DNA of 64,000 bases. Source: a bacterium. Lineage in GTDB: Bacteria; Joyebacterota; Joyebacteria; Joyebacterales; Joyebacteraceae. The stretch lies in contig JALGZK010000005.1 of NCBI GenBank assembly GCA_025774935.1, forward strand, positions 269,841-333,840, given 5' to 3'. The notes beneath the pieces are model-generated. The model was not told where the DNA came from. It worked only from the letters and a program-made list of their open reading frames with translations, and searched no databases. Positions 35,824 through 47,277 of the stretch are shown in pieces; within the stretch, counting starts at the first letter, position 1; each line of letters opens with the position of its first letter. The position numbers and the translations under genes were made by a program.

Positions 35824-37109
35824 CCGCCCTCCCGTTCCCGGACCTGCGTCATCTTCCTGATGGCGCAGAACTCGCCGCACATGGTGCACAGCTCGTCGTC
35901 CTTCGGAGGGGACGCGTCGCGGAACGCCTTCGCCTTCTCGGGGTCGAGCGAGAGCCGGATGACCTCCTCCCAGTCGAGGGATCTCCTCGCCTGAGAGAGC
36001 CTGTCGTCCCACTCGCGCGCGCCAGGGATCCCCTTGCCGACGTCGGCCGCGTGCGCGGCGACCCGGAGCGTGTAGACGCCCTCGCGGACGTCGTCTACGG
36101 TCGGGAGCCTGAGGTGCTCGGCGGGCGTCACGTAGCAGAGGAAATCCGCTCCCGCCATCGCGGCGATGGCGCCCCCGATCGCGGCGCCCACGTGGTCGTA
36201 CCCGGGCGCGACGTCGGTCACGAGCGGACCGAGCACGTAGAACGGCGCCCCGTCGCAGAGCGACTTCTCGAGGTCGACCGACGCCTCGACGAGGTGGAGC
36301 GGCACGTGGCCGGGCCCCTCGACGATCGTCTGGACGCCACGCGCCCTGGCACGGAAGACGAGCTCCGAGATCACGGTGAGTTCGGCGACCTGCGCCGCGT
36401 CGTTCGCGTCGGCGAGCGCCCCCGGCCTCAGACCGTCCCCGAGCGAGATCGTGAGGTCGTACTCGCGACACATGTCGAGAAGGTCGTCGTATCGCTCGTA
36501 GAGCGGGTTCTCCCGGCCGTTGTGGGCCATCCACTCCATGAGGAACGACCCGCCCCTCGACACGACGTCGGCGATCCTGGGCGTCCGCCTGCAGTGCTCT
36601 GCCACCTCGAGGGTGACGCCGCAGTGCACGGTGACGAAGTCGACGCCGTCCTTCGCGTGGTCCTCGACGGCCCCCAGCATGTCGTCGGCCGTCATGCTGA
36701 TCATGCCCCGCCCGTCCCGCCGCGCGCGGACCGCCGCCTGATAGATGGGAACCGTTCCCACCGGCACGGGCGACCGTTCGACGATGGCCCTCCTGATCGC
36801 GTCGATGTCACCGCCGGTCGAGAGGTCCATGACAGCGTCCGCGCCCGCCTCGACGGCCGCGTCGAGCTTCGCCAGCTCAGTCTCGAGGTCCGAAGCGTCG
36901 GCCGACGTCCCGATATTCGCGTTGATCTTCGTCCGCAGGCCCTCTCCCAGCCCCACAGCCCGATGCGAACTCAGACGGTTCTTCGGGATGACGACGGTGC
37001 CTCGAGCGATCTTCTCGACAAGCTCCCGGACGTCGAGCCCCTCCTCGCTCGCGACGCTCTTCATCTCCTCGGTCGCGCGGCCCTCGCGGGCCGCATCCAT
37101 CTGAAGCAT
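35820..37109 (-). CDS. thiC: Phosphomethylpyrimidine synthase
   Basis: The 429-residue radical-SAM enzyme rearranges 5-aminoimidazole ribotide to the thiamine pyrimidine. Evidence includes NANIGTSADASDLETEL, GADAVMDLSTGGDIDAIR, VEGPGHVPLHLVE, GYDHVGAAIGGA and the C-terminal CX2CX4C cluster motif CTMCGEFC. Length is that of the common bacterial short form. Only 50 nt separate it from ligA upstream, leaving no room for a TPP riboswitch. Other thiamine genes are not nearby, though KorABC in this window needs thiamine pyrophosphate. Confidence 0.97.
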   Translation of the reverse strand: MLQMDAAREGRATEEMKSVASEEGLDVRELVEKIARGTVVIPKNRLSSHRAVGLGEGLRTKINANIGTSADASDLETELAKLDAAVEAGADAVMDLSTGGDIDAIRRAIVERSPVPVGTVPIYQAAVRARRDGRGMISMTADDMLGAVEDHAKDGVDFVTVHCGVTLEVAEHCRRTPRIADVVSRGGSFLMEWMAHNGRENPLYERYDDLLDMCREYDLTISLGDGLRPGALADANDAAQVAELTVISELVFRARARGVQTIVEGPGHVPLHLVEASVDLEKSLCDGAPFYVLGPLVTDVAPGYDHVGAAIGGAIAAMAGADFLCYVTPAEHLRLPTVDDVREGVYTLRVAAHAADVGKGIPGAREWDDRLSQARRSLDWEEVIRLSLDPEKAKAFRDASPPKDDELCTMCGEFCAIRKMTQVREREGG

Positions 37110-37159
37110 GAGTGCCTTCCTTTGTTGTCTTCCTCCGAGTCCGGCCGATCGCTCCCCCG

Positions 37160-39235
<2,076 letters not shown>

Positions 39236-41032
39236 TCAGAACTCCCGGACCAGGCCGACGTGCAGACTCCCGTCGAGGACGCCGGCGCCTTCCCGGAGGC
39301 CGTAGTCAACGCCGATTATACCCAAGCGGGTTTCCGCCCGCAACCCGATTCCGTATCCTAACTTAATGTCCTCAGCGGGATTAGACCCGCTGCGCCTGAA
39401 CCAGGCCACGTCGACGAACGCGAGCGCGCGGGAGTAGCGCCCGAGGATGAACCGATACTCGACCTGCCCCATGGCGATCTGGTCGCCACGGATGAACTCC
39501 TCGGGATAGCCGCGGAGGCCCGATGCGCCACCGAGGACGAGAAGCTCATGGAACGGGATCGGATCCTCTGTGCTCACGATGCTCTCGAGTCTCGCCTCGA
39601 AGGCGACGACCTGCCTCGGGCGCGTACTGACGTACGTCGCTCCCCTCAGCTTCACCGTCGCCGAGGTGTACCGGTCTCCCGAGTCGCGCTCTTCCTTCGC
39701 GGCGTACTCCAGGAACCCGATCGCGGAGATTCCCCGCGTGGGGTTCGCAGGGACGTCGGCCGTGTCGTACTCCGTCGTGAGCGCCGTCCTGTAGCTCACG
39801 GACGTCGACTCATCGGCCGCTCCGGGGACGTAGCGCAACGCCCCGACCGACCACGTGACGCGCGTCGCGTCCCCCATGCGCGCCATGACGTATATGTCGC
39901 CCTCGGTCGTCGTGTAGATCGTGTCGCGGATCGACTGACTCCCCCAGAGGCCGACGTCGATCGGCGCGCCCAGCAGCCACGGCTCGCGGTACGAGAACGA
40001 GATGCGCGTCTCGAACGGATTCGGCCTGACCCACTCGGCGGTCGCCTGACGGCCCGTTCCGGCGATGTTCATGAGCGCGATGTCCAACCTGCCGGTGAGC
40101 TCCCCCTCGTCCTGACCCGGAACTGCGATGTACCCGAGCACGCCGGAGATCCTGTTCGACGTGCCCTCCTCGACCTCGATCCCGACCGTCGCCGCGCCCG
40201 TGGCCGGATCGACTGCGACGACCGGCTCGGACACGTGCCTGAAGAGCTCGAGCCGCTCGAGCCGGGGCCTCACTCCCTCGATCGTCGAGGCGCTGTAGAG
40301 CTCTCCCGTCTTGATACCGGACTCGCGCTCGATCACGTAGGGCTTCGTCACGTCATTCCCGCTGACCACGATGTCGGCGAACGTCGTCTCGATCCCCTCG
40401 TCGACGCTGATCCCGAGCCTGAGGCGTCCGTCCTCGCCGAGATTGGCGGAGGCTGGCGTCACGGTGGCAAAGGGGCGACCGCTGTCGGCGTACTCCCGGA
40501 CGAGGGTCTCGATGTCCCTCGCGAGGGCGTCCGCCGTGACGACGTCACCGGGCGAGAGGTCGACGTGCGCGGCGACCCGCTCGAGGGCGATCGACTCGAC
40601 TCCTTCGAGATCGACCGACCCCAGCCTGACCTCGGGCCCCTCGTCGACGGTGACGAGCACTGACACGCCGTCGTCGGCCTCGCTCCACTCGATCCCGACG
40701 CGTGCGAAGGGCCGCCCGACCTCGGCGAGACGCGACACGAGCGAGTCGGCGCCGGCTGAGAGCGCCACCTCGTCGAACGGGAGGTCCAGGTCCGGGACGA
40801 CGATCCCCGCGACCTCGCGGGAGCTCAGGCTCTCGTGGCCCTCGACCTCGACGCGGGCGACGGGTGGACGGACGTCCGGCGACGCGTCCTGCGAGGCGTC
40901 CGGTCCCGAGCCCGGTCCCGTGCCCTGGTCGGCCGCGAGCGCAGGCAGCGCGGGGAGCGCGACAGCGAGGACGAGCAGCGCCAGGGCGCGGCTCGCTGTC
41001 CTCCTGTTCCGCCTCTTGTTCCGCTCTGCCAT
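39236..41032 (-). CDS. Omp85-family outer-membrane protein (BamA/TamA-like, three POTRA)
   Basis: The 598-residue protein has a signal peptide (about residues 1-34, ending PALAA), a Pro/Asp-rich linker, and then what look like three POTRA domains: VARVEVEGHESLSSREV, VRLGSVDLEGVESIALERV and FADIVVSGNDVTKPYVIERE. The 16-strand barrel follows, with the conserved GGASGLRGYPEEF segment and a terminal aromatic (GLVREF). It inserts or translocates outer-membrane proteins. BamA usually has five POTRA and about 800 residues, so this is closer in size to TamA. Other Bam or Tam subunits are not in the window. Confidence 0.9.
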   Translation of the reverse strand: MAERNKRRNRRTASRALALLVLAVALPALPALAADQGTGPGSGPDASQDASPDVRPPVARVEVEGHESLSSREVAGIVVPDLDLPFDEVALSAGADSLVSRLAEVGRPFARVGIEWSEADDGVSVLVTVDEGPEVRLGSVDLEGVESIALERVAAHVDLSPGDVVTADALARDIETLVREYADSGRPFATVTPASANLGEDGRLRLGISVDEGIETTFADIVVSGNDVTKPYVIERESGIKTGELYSASTIEGVRPRLERLELFRHVSEPVVAVDPATGAATVGIEVEEGTSNRISGVLGYIAVPGQDEGELTGRLDIALMNIAGTGRQATAEWVRPNPFETRISFSYREPWLLGAPIDVGLWGSQSIRDTIYTTTEGDIYVMARMGDATRVTWSVGALRYVPGAADESTSVSYRTALTTEYDTADVPANPTRGISAIGFLEYAAKEERDSGDRYTSATVKLRGATYVSTRPRQVVAFEARLESIVSTEDPIPFHELLVLGGASGLRGYPEEFIRGDQIAMGQVEYRFILGRYSRALAFVDVAWFRRSGSNPAEDIKLGYGIGLRAETRLGIIGVDYGLREGAGVLDGSLHVGLVREF

Positions 41033-41106
41033 CGTCTCCCGTCCTCTCCCGGGTCGCGCTCGCGCCCGGCAACGGCCAGCCCGCTGGAGCCTGCGGGAAG
41101 AACGCG

Positions 41107-44100
41107 CTAGAAGAACGCGTTGACCTTCATGTCGACGGTGTGCTGCGTCACGCTCTCGGGACGCAGCTCCCCTCCGTAGGTGAGCGATCCCGTGAGCCAT
41201 CGATTGAACCGGTAGTCCCCGATCACGCGCCACTCCGTCGTGACGCCGGGCTGCTTGCCTTCCGCCAGGTAGAGCGGGAGCGTCGACTCCGCCGTGTCGA
41301 TGTCGGTCCGCGTGAGGTTCGCGGTGAGCGTGCCCCGGCCCTTGAGCCGGTAGGTGACGCTCGGCGTGATCCTGGTCAGAGTGACGTCTATGTCCTCGAC
41401 TTCCTCCGTCTGACGGCCGATCGACGCGGTGAGCCTCGCGTCGATTCCGTCGGCCCGGCGCGTCGTCACCTCGCCCGTGAGAGCCTGCTCGTCGATTTCG
41501 TAGTTGTCACCGAGTCCGTCGGAGCGCCGGTCGCTCCGCCCCAGGTCCCCCTGGACCCTGTACGTGATGCCGCCCGAGCGCGAGAGCTTGACGTCGAGTG
41601 TCCCGTGCCTCTCCTTCCTCTCCTCCTTGGCATTCACGTAGGTCCGGTCGAGGTCGTCGCGCGTCGAGAACGTCGCCCTCACGGAGAGCGTGCCGTTCGG
41701 CCGGAGGTAGCGGAGGACGTGCCTCCCTGTGATCTCCCCCCGCACCGTGTCTTCGCCCTGGATCACGGCGGGGTCGAGCAGGTAGAGCGCGCGCTTGTCG
41801 GACGTCGCGGTGAGTTCCCGGAGCTTGATGTCGCTCTCGAACGCGAGCGCGGCCAGGAAGCGCTTCCACGCCGTCGGCTCCGGAAGCTCGCGGCGACCGG
41901 CGGCGCCGCTGAACTTGAGATCCCAGCGCATGCTCGTGGAGAGATCGATGACGGGAAGGTAGCGTCCCGTCGAGATGACCTGCGTGATCTCGACGCCGTC
42001 CTCCTCGAAGACGCGCTTCTCCTTCTCCTCGACCTCGCTCGTCGTGACGGAGTACCGGAACTCGCCCCTGAGCCCACCGTCGAACGACCGGTGGTTGAGC
42101 CGGACCGTGGCGAGATCGTAGCGGGTCCCGGGCTGCGTCAGCCCCTGCGCGATGTCGATCTTCTTGCGCAGGAGGCTCCCCTGGACCGTGAGCGGCTCCC
42201 ACGCGCCGAGACCGAGGCGGTACTCCTGCGTCATCGTCGTCGAGTACGCTCCCCACGCCTCTTCGAGGATCCTCTCGGTCTCCCGGTAGGCGAACCGGGC
42301 CGCCATGGTCAGCGTCCGCTCGCCCGTACGCTCAAGGGACACCTCGTAGTCGTCATACCTCTCGCCGGACGTGTCCTGGGTGCGCGAGTCGTGTGTGAAG
42401 GTGAACCCGGGTCGCCACGGGGTGGGGTTGTACTCGATCCCGGCCCGGTAGACCTCGAGGACGCGGCCCGAGGACGAGTCCGTCCCCGCCGGCGCGTAGG
42501 TGAGGTCGACGTAGCGGCCCGTCACCCACAGGCGGGATCTGTCGGTCGGGCTGCCCTCGACGTCGAACTCCGTCTTCCGCGAGTCGAGCGCGTCACCGCG
42601 CTCGAGGAGCGCGTACGAGAGACCCGCGTGACCGCCTCCCTCGAGCGAGACCGACGTCGACCCCTCGACGAGGAGCTCCTGTCTCGGAAGCTCCAGCCCC
42701 TGGAGCGCCCACCGCTCCTCGTATCCGACCTCGCGGAAGCGAGAGACGCCCTCGAAGTTCCCCCCGACACGCCTCGTGTTGAGGCCGAAGTCGAGCCGGG
42801 CCCGTCGCTCGCGGCCCCACCTGAGCGACGGCAGCGTGGCCGTCACGGTTCCCGCGTTGCCGAGGTTGTCGTCGTCGTCGAGGTCCGAGAGCGTGTTCAG
42901 GTCGAGGTCGGAGAGAGCCGCCTCGCCGACCACGAGGCCGTCGTCCCCGAACGCTGCCTGCCCTTCGAAGACGAGCAGGGAGTGATCGGCGGGCATCGGC
43001 AGCGTCCTCCCGAGCTCGTAGTCGCCGTCGCCCGGTCCGACGTAGACGTAGTAGCCACCCGCTACATCATAGTCGTAGTCGCCCTCGTCGCTCCTCTCGA
43101 AGTGGAGGTCGTAGTCTCCGGAGTCCGCGCCGGCGTACTCGAAGATCTCGGCGACGATCCTCAGGTAGTCGCCGTTTCCCATCCCGACCGAATCGACCCC
43201 GTCGTCTCGCGCCAGCTCAATGTCGTCACCGGCCTCCGCGAGGATGGCCCGGTCCTCGTCGGTCAGGAGCACCGACGACGCGCTCTCGTCGTCGACCTCC
43301 CGGAAGTAGCTCGCGCCGAGCCGGAACTGGTCGCGTGAGAATCCGGCGCCGCCCTGCGCGGCGTAGATGTCGACATCGAAGTCGTCGGTCGTGTATTCGT
43401 AGTCGATCGTGATCTCGCTCTCGAACGTGATCGGCCTGAGCTCGGTGAACTCGATCGTGCCGGCGCCGTAGTCGATCACATAGTGGTTGTCGGCGCCCCG
43501 CCTCAGCCTCTCGCCGTTCAGCCAGACGCGCTCGCTCCCCGGAACGACTGAGACTCCGACACTCCCCAGCCGGTCCGTCAGCAGATACGTACCCTGCTTC
43601 CCCTCGACACCCCGGAAGTTCATGCTCATGAACTCCCCCGCTGTGCGGGCGCCGGCCAGGAGGAGGTTCATCCGCTGAGTCCCCACCTCGACCATCGCCC
43701 CGGCGATGTCGCGCCGATAGCGCGCGAGGCTCCCGCCGTCGACGTCGAGGACGTAGTCGCCCATGAGAGCCGAGAACTGCTCGCCCTCGATCTGGATGAG
43801 GACCTCGTCGATGGCCCGGAGCTCCTCGGTGTCGCCCTCCGGCGTGAGCGGGGTGTTCTGGTCCGTCAGGTACGCGTTGACCGCGACGTCCCGCGTGATC
43901 TGACCGTTGATGTCCAGCCGGAGCGACTGCTCCAGGCTCGGATCCCGGTTCGGTCCCATCGTGATACCGAACGTCTTCGCTCCCCCGACCCGCAGGGAGC
44001 TTCCGGACTCGCTTCCGGACGGCGCGTCGGTGATCTCGACCATCTGCGCGCTCTCCTGGAACCCGGCGGGCAGTTCCTGGAGCGATTCGAGGACCGCGTG

Positions 44101-44520
44101 GCGGTAGACGTCCTCGATCGTCAGGGGAAGATAGCGGTAGGTCACGACGACCCGCGCTGTGTCGGGCCACGACGAGAGAAACGACATGACCGACGCTTCG
44201 GCGTCGAACACGTAGTCCTCTCCCCTCGCTTGGGCGACCGAGTCGACGACGACGGAGTCGGTCCCGGCCACGATCAGGGCGTCGGGGAGCGCGAACTCCC
44301 CGCGCGCCTCGCTTCCCTCGAGAACGATCTCCCGGGTCCCGCCCACGCGGACGAGGCTGCCGGACTCGGCCGCGGACGCGACGCCTGCGGCCGCGCAGAG
44401 CACGGCGGCGGACCCGAGCACGGCCGCAAGCGCCACAAGATGTGAGACCCCGCCACCTGGGCGGGGTCTGGCGCCGGACTGCCTGCCGGCGAGCCTATCT
44501 CTCACTCGGGCAGTCGTCAT
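41107..44520 (-). CDS. Large outer-membrane barrel protein, SprA-like
   Basis: The 1,137-residue protein has an N-terminal signal-type hydrophobic stretch (about residues 25-50) and then long runs of beta-strand-like sequence rich in Tyr, Trp and Asp, ending VDMKVNAFF. Segments such as LRLDINGQITRDVAVNAYLT, DQNTPLTPEGDTEELRAIDE, VLIQIEGEQFSALMGDYVLD and the YVIDYGAGTIEFTELRPIT stretch recall the SprA/Sov translocon of type IX secretion, but it is half their size. Its first 26 nt overlap the NHL gene. It is seated beside PorV-like and cargo-like genes. A plain adhesin or structural barrel is the alternative, and the family call needs a profile search. Confidence 0.7.
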   Translation of the reverse strand: MTTARVRDRLAGRQSGARPRPGGGVSHLVALAAVLGSAAVLCAAAGVASAAESGSLVRVGGTREIVLEGSEARGEFALPDALIVAGTDSVVVDSVAQARGEDYVFDAEASVMSFLSSWPDTARVVVTYRYLPLTIEDVYRHAVLESLQELPAGFQESAQMVEITDAPSGSESGSSLRVGGAKTFGITMGPNRDPSLEQSLRLDINGQITRDVAVNAYLTDQNTPLTPEGDTEELRAIDEVLIQIEGEQFSALMGDYVLDVDGGSLARYRRDIAGAMVEVGTQRMNLLLAGARTAGEFMSMNFRGVEGKQGTYLLTDRLGSVGVSVVPGSERVWLNGERLRRGADNHYVIDYGAGTIEFTELRPITFESEITIDYEYTTDDFDVDIYAAQGGAGFSRDQFRLGASYFREVDDESASSVLLTDEDRAILAEAGDDIELARDDGVDSVGMGNGDYLRIVAEIFEYAGADSGDYDLHFERSDEGDYDYDVAGGYYVYVGPGDGDYELGRTLPMPADHSLLVFEGQAAFGDDGLVVGEAALSDLDLNTLSDLDDDDNLGNAGTVTATLPSLRWGRERRARLDFGLNTRRVGGNFEGVSRFREVGYEERWALQGLELPRQELLVEGSTSVSLEGGGHAGLSYALLERGDALDSRKTEFDVEGSPTDRSRLWVTGRYVDLTYAPAGTDSSSGRVLEVYRAGIEYNPTPWRPGFTFTHDSRTQDTSGERYDDYEVSLERTGERTLTMAARFAYRETERILEEAWGAYSTTMTQEYRLGLGAWEPLTVQGSLLRKKIDIAQGLTQPGTRYDLATVRLNHRSFDGGLRGEFRYSVTTSEVEEKEKRVFEEDGVEITQVISTGRYLPVIDLSTSMRWDLKFSGAAGRRELPEPTAWKRFLAALAFESDIKLRELTATSDKRALYLLDPAVIQGEDTVRGEITGRHVLRYLRPNGTLSVRATFSTRDDLDRTYVNAKEERKERHGTLDVKLSRSGGITYRVQGDLGRSDRRSDGLGDNYEIDEQALTGEVTTRRADGIDARLTASIGRQTEEVEDIDVTLTRITPSVTYRLKGRGTLTANLTRTDIDTAESTLPLYLAEGKQPGVTTEWRVIGDYRFNRWLTGSLTYGGELRPESVTQHTVDMKVNAFF

Positions 44521-45505
44521 ACTCGATCTCGATAACGAGCACGCGCGGGGCCTCACGATCGAGGACGTAGAGCGTGTCGGTACGTTCGTCGATGGCGAGC
44601 CCCGAGGGCCACACGAGCCCCAGCGCCCGGCCGTCGAGCGATGCGGTGGGCGTCTCCCCTCCCGGAGGGTACGCCAGGATCCTGCCGTGGCGGACGTCGG
44701 CGACGAGGAGGTTGCCGTGCCTGTCGTACAGCACCTCCTCCGTCGCGAGCGTGTCGGCTTCCGACACGGCGTAGAGGTGCGTCCCGAACTCGTCGAACAC
44801 TTCGACCGTCGCGCGGGAGGCGTCCGCGACGGCGATCTCGCGCGAGCGTCCGGATGCCACGTCTCGCGGCTCGGCCAGCCCGCCCGTGCCCAGCCCGAAC
44901 TCGCCCACGGGCTCGAGCAGCTCCGCGAACTGAGTGATCGTGAGGACGGTCTGGTAGTCGGCGTCGACGATCAGGATCTCGCCCGTCCTCCGGACCTCGA
45001 CTCCGACGGGGCTTCCCGACCACGTCTCGAGCCTGCCGAGGTCGATGAAGTTGCCGTTCACGTCGAAGCGCTGGATCCTCCGGTTGTTCGTGTCGAGCAC
45101 GTAGATGAAGAAGCCGGGGACGATCGAGAGGTCGCTGGGGGAGTCGAACTGGTCGGGCTCCCAGCCGAAGCCGCCGAACTCCCGCACGAGCCTCCCCTGG
45201 CTCGTGACGACCATGATTCGGTGGTTGCCCGTGTCGGCTATGACGAGGTCGCCCCGGTGGTCGACGCCGATCGCCTCGGGGGCCGTGAGCCCCCAGAGCT
45301 CCGCCCTCGGCACGTCACGGACGTGCTCGAGGCCGACGACGCAGGGCTCCCCCGAACGCGCGAGGGCGTCTGTCGAGGAGGTCTGCGCCCGGCTGCCCGC
45401 GTGGCCGCCGAGGATAAGCGCCACGGCCACTACGGCGGCGAATGCCGCCACGGACGTGCGCCTCCCACGAATCCAACTGGGTTTCCTGGTGATGCTGATC
45501 TCCAT
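44495..45505 (-). CDS. Secreted NHL-repeat beta-propeller protein
   Basis: The 336-residue protein has an N-terminal hydrophobic signal segment (about residues 18-40). After a short spacer come roughly six NHL-type repeats (such as PEAIGVDHRGDLVIADTGNH and DTNNRRIQRFDVNGNFI), which fold as a beta-propeller. Such domains bind proteins or sugars and are often found at the cell surface. The ATG at 45505 is used; an upstream in-frame start adds only a few residues. It lies 40 nt after the DUF5683-type gene and overlaps the start of the large barrel gene, so it probably works with that barrel. Confidence 0.8.
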   Translation of the reverse strand: MEISITRKPSWIRGRRTSVAAFAAVVAVALILGGHAGSRAQTSSTDALARSGEPCVVGLEHVRDVPRAELWGLTAPEAIGVDHRGDLVIADTGNHRIMVVTSQGRLVREFGGFGWEPDQFDSPSDLSIVPGFFIYVLDTNNRRIQRFDVNGNFIDLGRLETWSGSPVGVEVRRTGEILIVDADYQTVLTITQFAELLEPVGEFGLGTGGLAEPRDVASGRSREIAVADASRATVEVFDEFGTHLYAVSEADTLATEEVLYDRHGNLLVADVRHGRILAYPPGGETPTASLDGRALGLVWPSGLAIDERTDTLYVLDREAPRVLVIEIEYDDCPSER

Positions 45506-45545
45506 CGGTGGGGCTTTCCCGAGAGGGGATCTCACGCCTCGGGGG

Positions 45546-46388
45546 CTAGAAGGAGATCTCGAGCGTCGCCCGGGCCCCGACGGTTCCCTCGGAGAACTCC
45601 GGGACGACCGAGAGACGCGCGTCCGGCCCGCCGGCGGCCCTCTCGTTGTACCGCCTGGCCATCCAGGCGGCGTCGATGGAACTGACGGCGCGGTTGAGAA
45701 CCGCCAGCCCTGTCATGTAGAAGGCGTTCCGTTCGGACTGCTGTTCGAGGCGCCTGAGCTCGCGGTAGTGGTCGAACCTCACCTCGCTCTGCCACTCCCA
45801 CGCCAGCTCGTCGAAGTATCCGTTCGCGGCGAGATACGCGCGCTGCGCGTCGAGGTCGCCCGGGAAGAGGCTCCTGGCCTCGGCGCGGATGTCCTGGTTG
45901 TAGCTCGCGTCGCCCTCGCTCCTGATGAAGTCCGCGATGTCCTGGTAGTAGCTCGAGCTCATGTTGTCGCCGACACCCGCGAAGATCGACGCGTACTCCT
46001 CGTAGTCGTCCCTACGCATGTTGCCCTGGACCGTGTAAGAGGCGTAGCCGAGCCAGATCGCGGCCTCGACGCCCAGGAAGACCTTCGCCTTCGTCGTGTG
46101 GCCGGTGTAGAGCTGGCCCCAGCCGGGAAGGACGGCCGACATCAGGAATGCGAGCATGGGGTTCTTCGTGTCGTCCGGAGGGGACGCGATCGACGCGTCC
46201 GCCTCCGATCCCTCGGCCGCCGCCTGCGAGAGCGGCGCGGACTCGTCCAGTGAGAGTTCGAGCGACTCGAGAGACAGGCGGACCGAGCCCTCGTATTCAC
46301 CCGTCAGCGCGAGCGCCGGGACCGGCGCCGCCGCGAGGAGCGCCGCCAGTGCCGCAATCGCGATGAGTGTCTTCGTCCCTTCAGTCAT
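45546..46388 (-). CDS. DUF5683-type envelope protein, paralogue 1
   Basis: The 280-residue protein has a signal peptide (to about residue 28, PALAL), a Ser/Asp/Ala-rich linker and a hydrophobic LAFLMSAVLPGWGQLYTG motif that marks the DUF5683 family. A membrane segment (VFLGVEAAIWLGYASYTV) follows. A polar, helix-rich region (about 130-230) comes before a closing segment with ARATLEISF. Family members are seen in FCB bacteria, and their role is unknown. Its start shares one nt with the stop of paralogue 2 (TAATG), so translation is coupled. Confidence 0.75.
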   Translation of the reverse strand: MTEGTKTLIAIAALAALLAAAPVPALALTGEYEGSVRLSLESLELSLDESAPLSQAAAEGSEADASIASPPDDTKNPMLAFLMSAVLPGWGQLYTGHTTKAKVFLGVEAAIWLGYASYTVQGNMRRDDYEEYASIFAGVGDNMSSSYYQDIADFIRSEGDASYNQDIRAEARSLFPGDLDAQRAYLAANGYFDELAWEWQSEVRFDHYRELRRLEQQSERNAFYMTGLAVLNRAVSSIDAAWMARRYNERAAGGPDARLSVVPEFSEGTVGARATLEISF

Positions 46389-47233
46389 TAGAACCTCGCG
46401 ACGAGCGCGCCGCGCACACCGCCTCCGCCCCGCGCGACGTCGAACTGGATGCCGAGGTCGCCTCCCGAGAGCCCCTCCTCAGGCGCGTTCCCCTTCGCGA
46501 TCATGAACGCGTCGATGCCGCTCACCACGTGGTTCAGGAGAACGGCCATGAGGAAGTATCGTGCCTGCTCGAGATGCAGGTTGCTCGTCTGACGCATGTC
46601 CCAGTAGTCGTTCCGCACGGCGATGTCGTTGTCGCTGTACTCGTCCCACTCGATGTCCCACTCGTCGCCGTCGTCGTGCCACCAGCGCCAGTAGGTGTCG
46701 TACTTCCCGATGTCCTCGTAGAACTCCGTCGGGTCCTCTTCGGGGTTCGGGAGCGGACGGCACTCGTACCCGCAGTCGGAGCAGCCCTCGCAGTTCGCGA
46801 TGTACCAGGCCTGCCACCCCTCGTAGTCCCAGGTCATGTCCGCGAAGTCCTTGTAGTCCTCCCGCTCCTGGAGACCCTTCTCGTTCAGGACGTAAAACCC
46901 TCCCCAGAACGCGAGCTCCGCGAGGAGGTAGAGGTAGCCGCGCTTCTCGCCCTGCACGAGCTGTCCCGTGCCGGGAATGAGGAGCGACATACCGCCCATC
47001 GCCGCGGGGTTGTGCGCTTTCCCGGCGGAGGCGTCCCCGCTGCCGGCCGTCTCGACCAGCTCCTCCTCGGAGTCGAGCGAGGTGATGAGAACCAGGTCCG
47101 CGGCGGCGACCTCGAGGTCACGGTCGCTCCAGGGCCCGCCCGCGAGAGACGCGCGAGCCATGCCGGAAGCCCCGGCGACCACGAGCGTCGCTGCTGCGAG
47201 AACCAGAGCGGCTGTCTTCCACGGTCTCGACAT
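46388..47233 (-). CDS. DUF5683-type envelope protein with a cysteine cluster, paralogue 2
   Basis: The 281-residue protein shares the signal peptide, the MSLLIPGTGQLVQGEKRGYL motif and a C-terminal barrel-like end (RGALVARF) with paralogue 1. Its middle region has an inserted CX2CX2CX3C cluster (CEGCSDCGYEC) followed by an acid- and Trp-rich stretch (YWRWWHDDGDEWDIEWDEYS). Such a cluster outside the cytoplasm could hold disulfides or a metal. It has no known enzymatic motif. It starts 44 nt after the M6 protease gene. Confidence 0.75.
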   Translation of the reverse strand: MSRPWKTAALVLAAATLVVAGASGMARASLAGGPWSDRDLEVAAADLVLITSLDSEEELVETAGSGDASAGKAHNPAAMGGMSLLIPGTGQLVQGEKRGYLYLLAELAFWGGFYVLNEKGLQEREDYKDFADMTWDYEGWQAWYIANCEGCSDCGYECRPLPNPEEDPTEFYEDIGKYDTYWRWWHDDGDEWDIEWDEYSDNDIAVRNDYWDMRQTSNLHLEQARYFLMAVLLNHVVSGIDAFMIAKGNAPEEGLSGGDLGIQFDVARGGGGVRGALVARF

Positions 47234-47277
47234 GCCCTTGCCGTCTCCCTCGATCCGCCCTCGCGGCGACGCGAGCG

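Noticed and set aside
35824..36534. N-terminal extension of the DinG-like gene
   Set aside because: The frame continues upstream but runs inside thiC, and the added residues are Arg/Gly-rich noise. The ATGA overlap gives the natural start.
37110..37159. Possible TPP riboswitch before thiC
   Set aside because: Only 50 nt lie between ligA and thiC, too little for the element, and no THI-box-like bases were seen.
40702..43338. 878-codon plus-strand reading frame
   Set aside because: Antisense to the Omp85 and large-barrel genes, with shadow-type composition.
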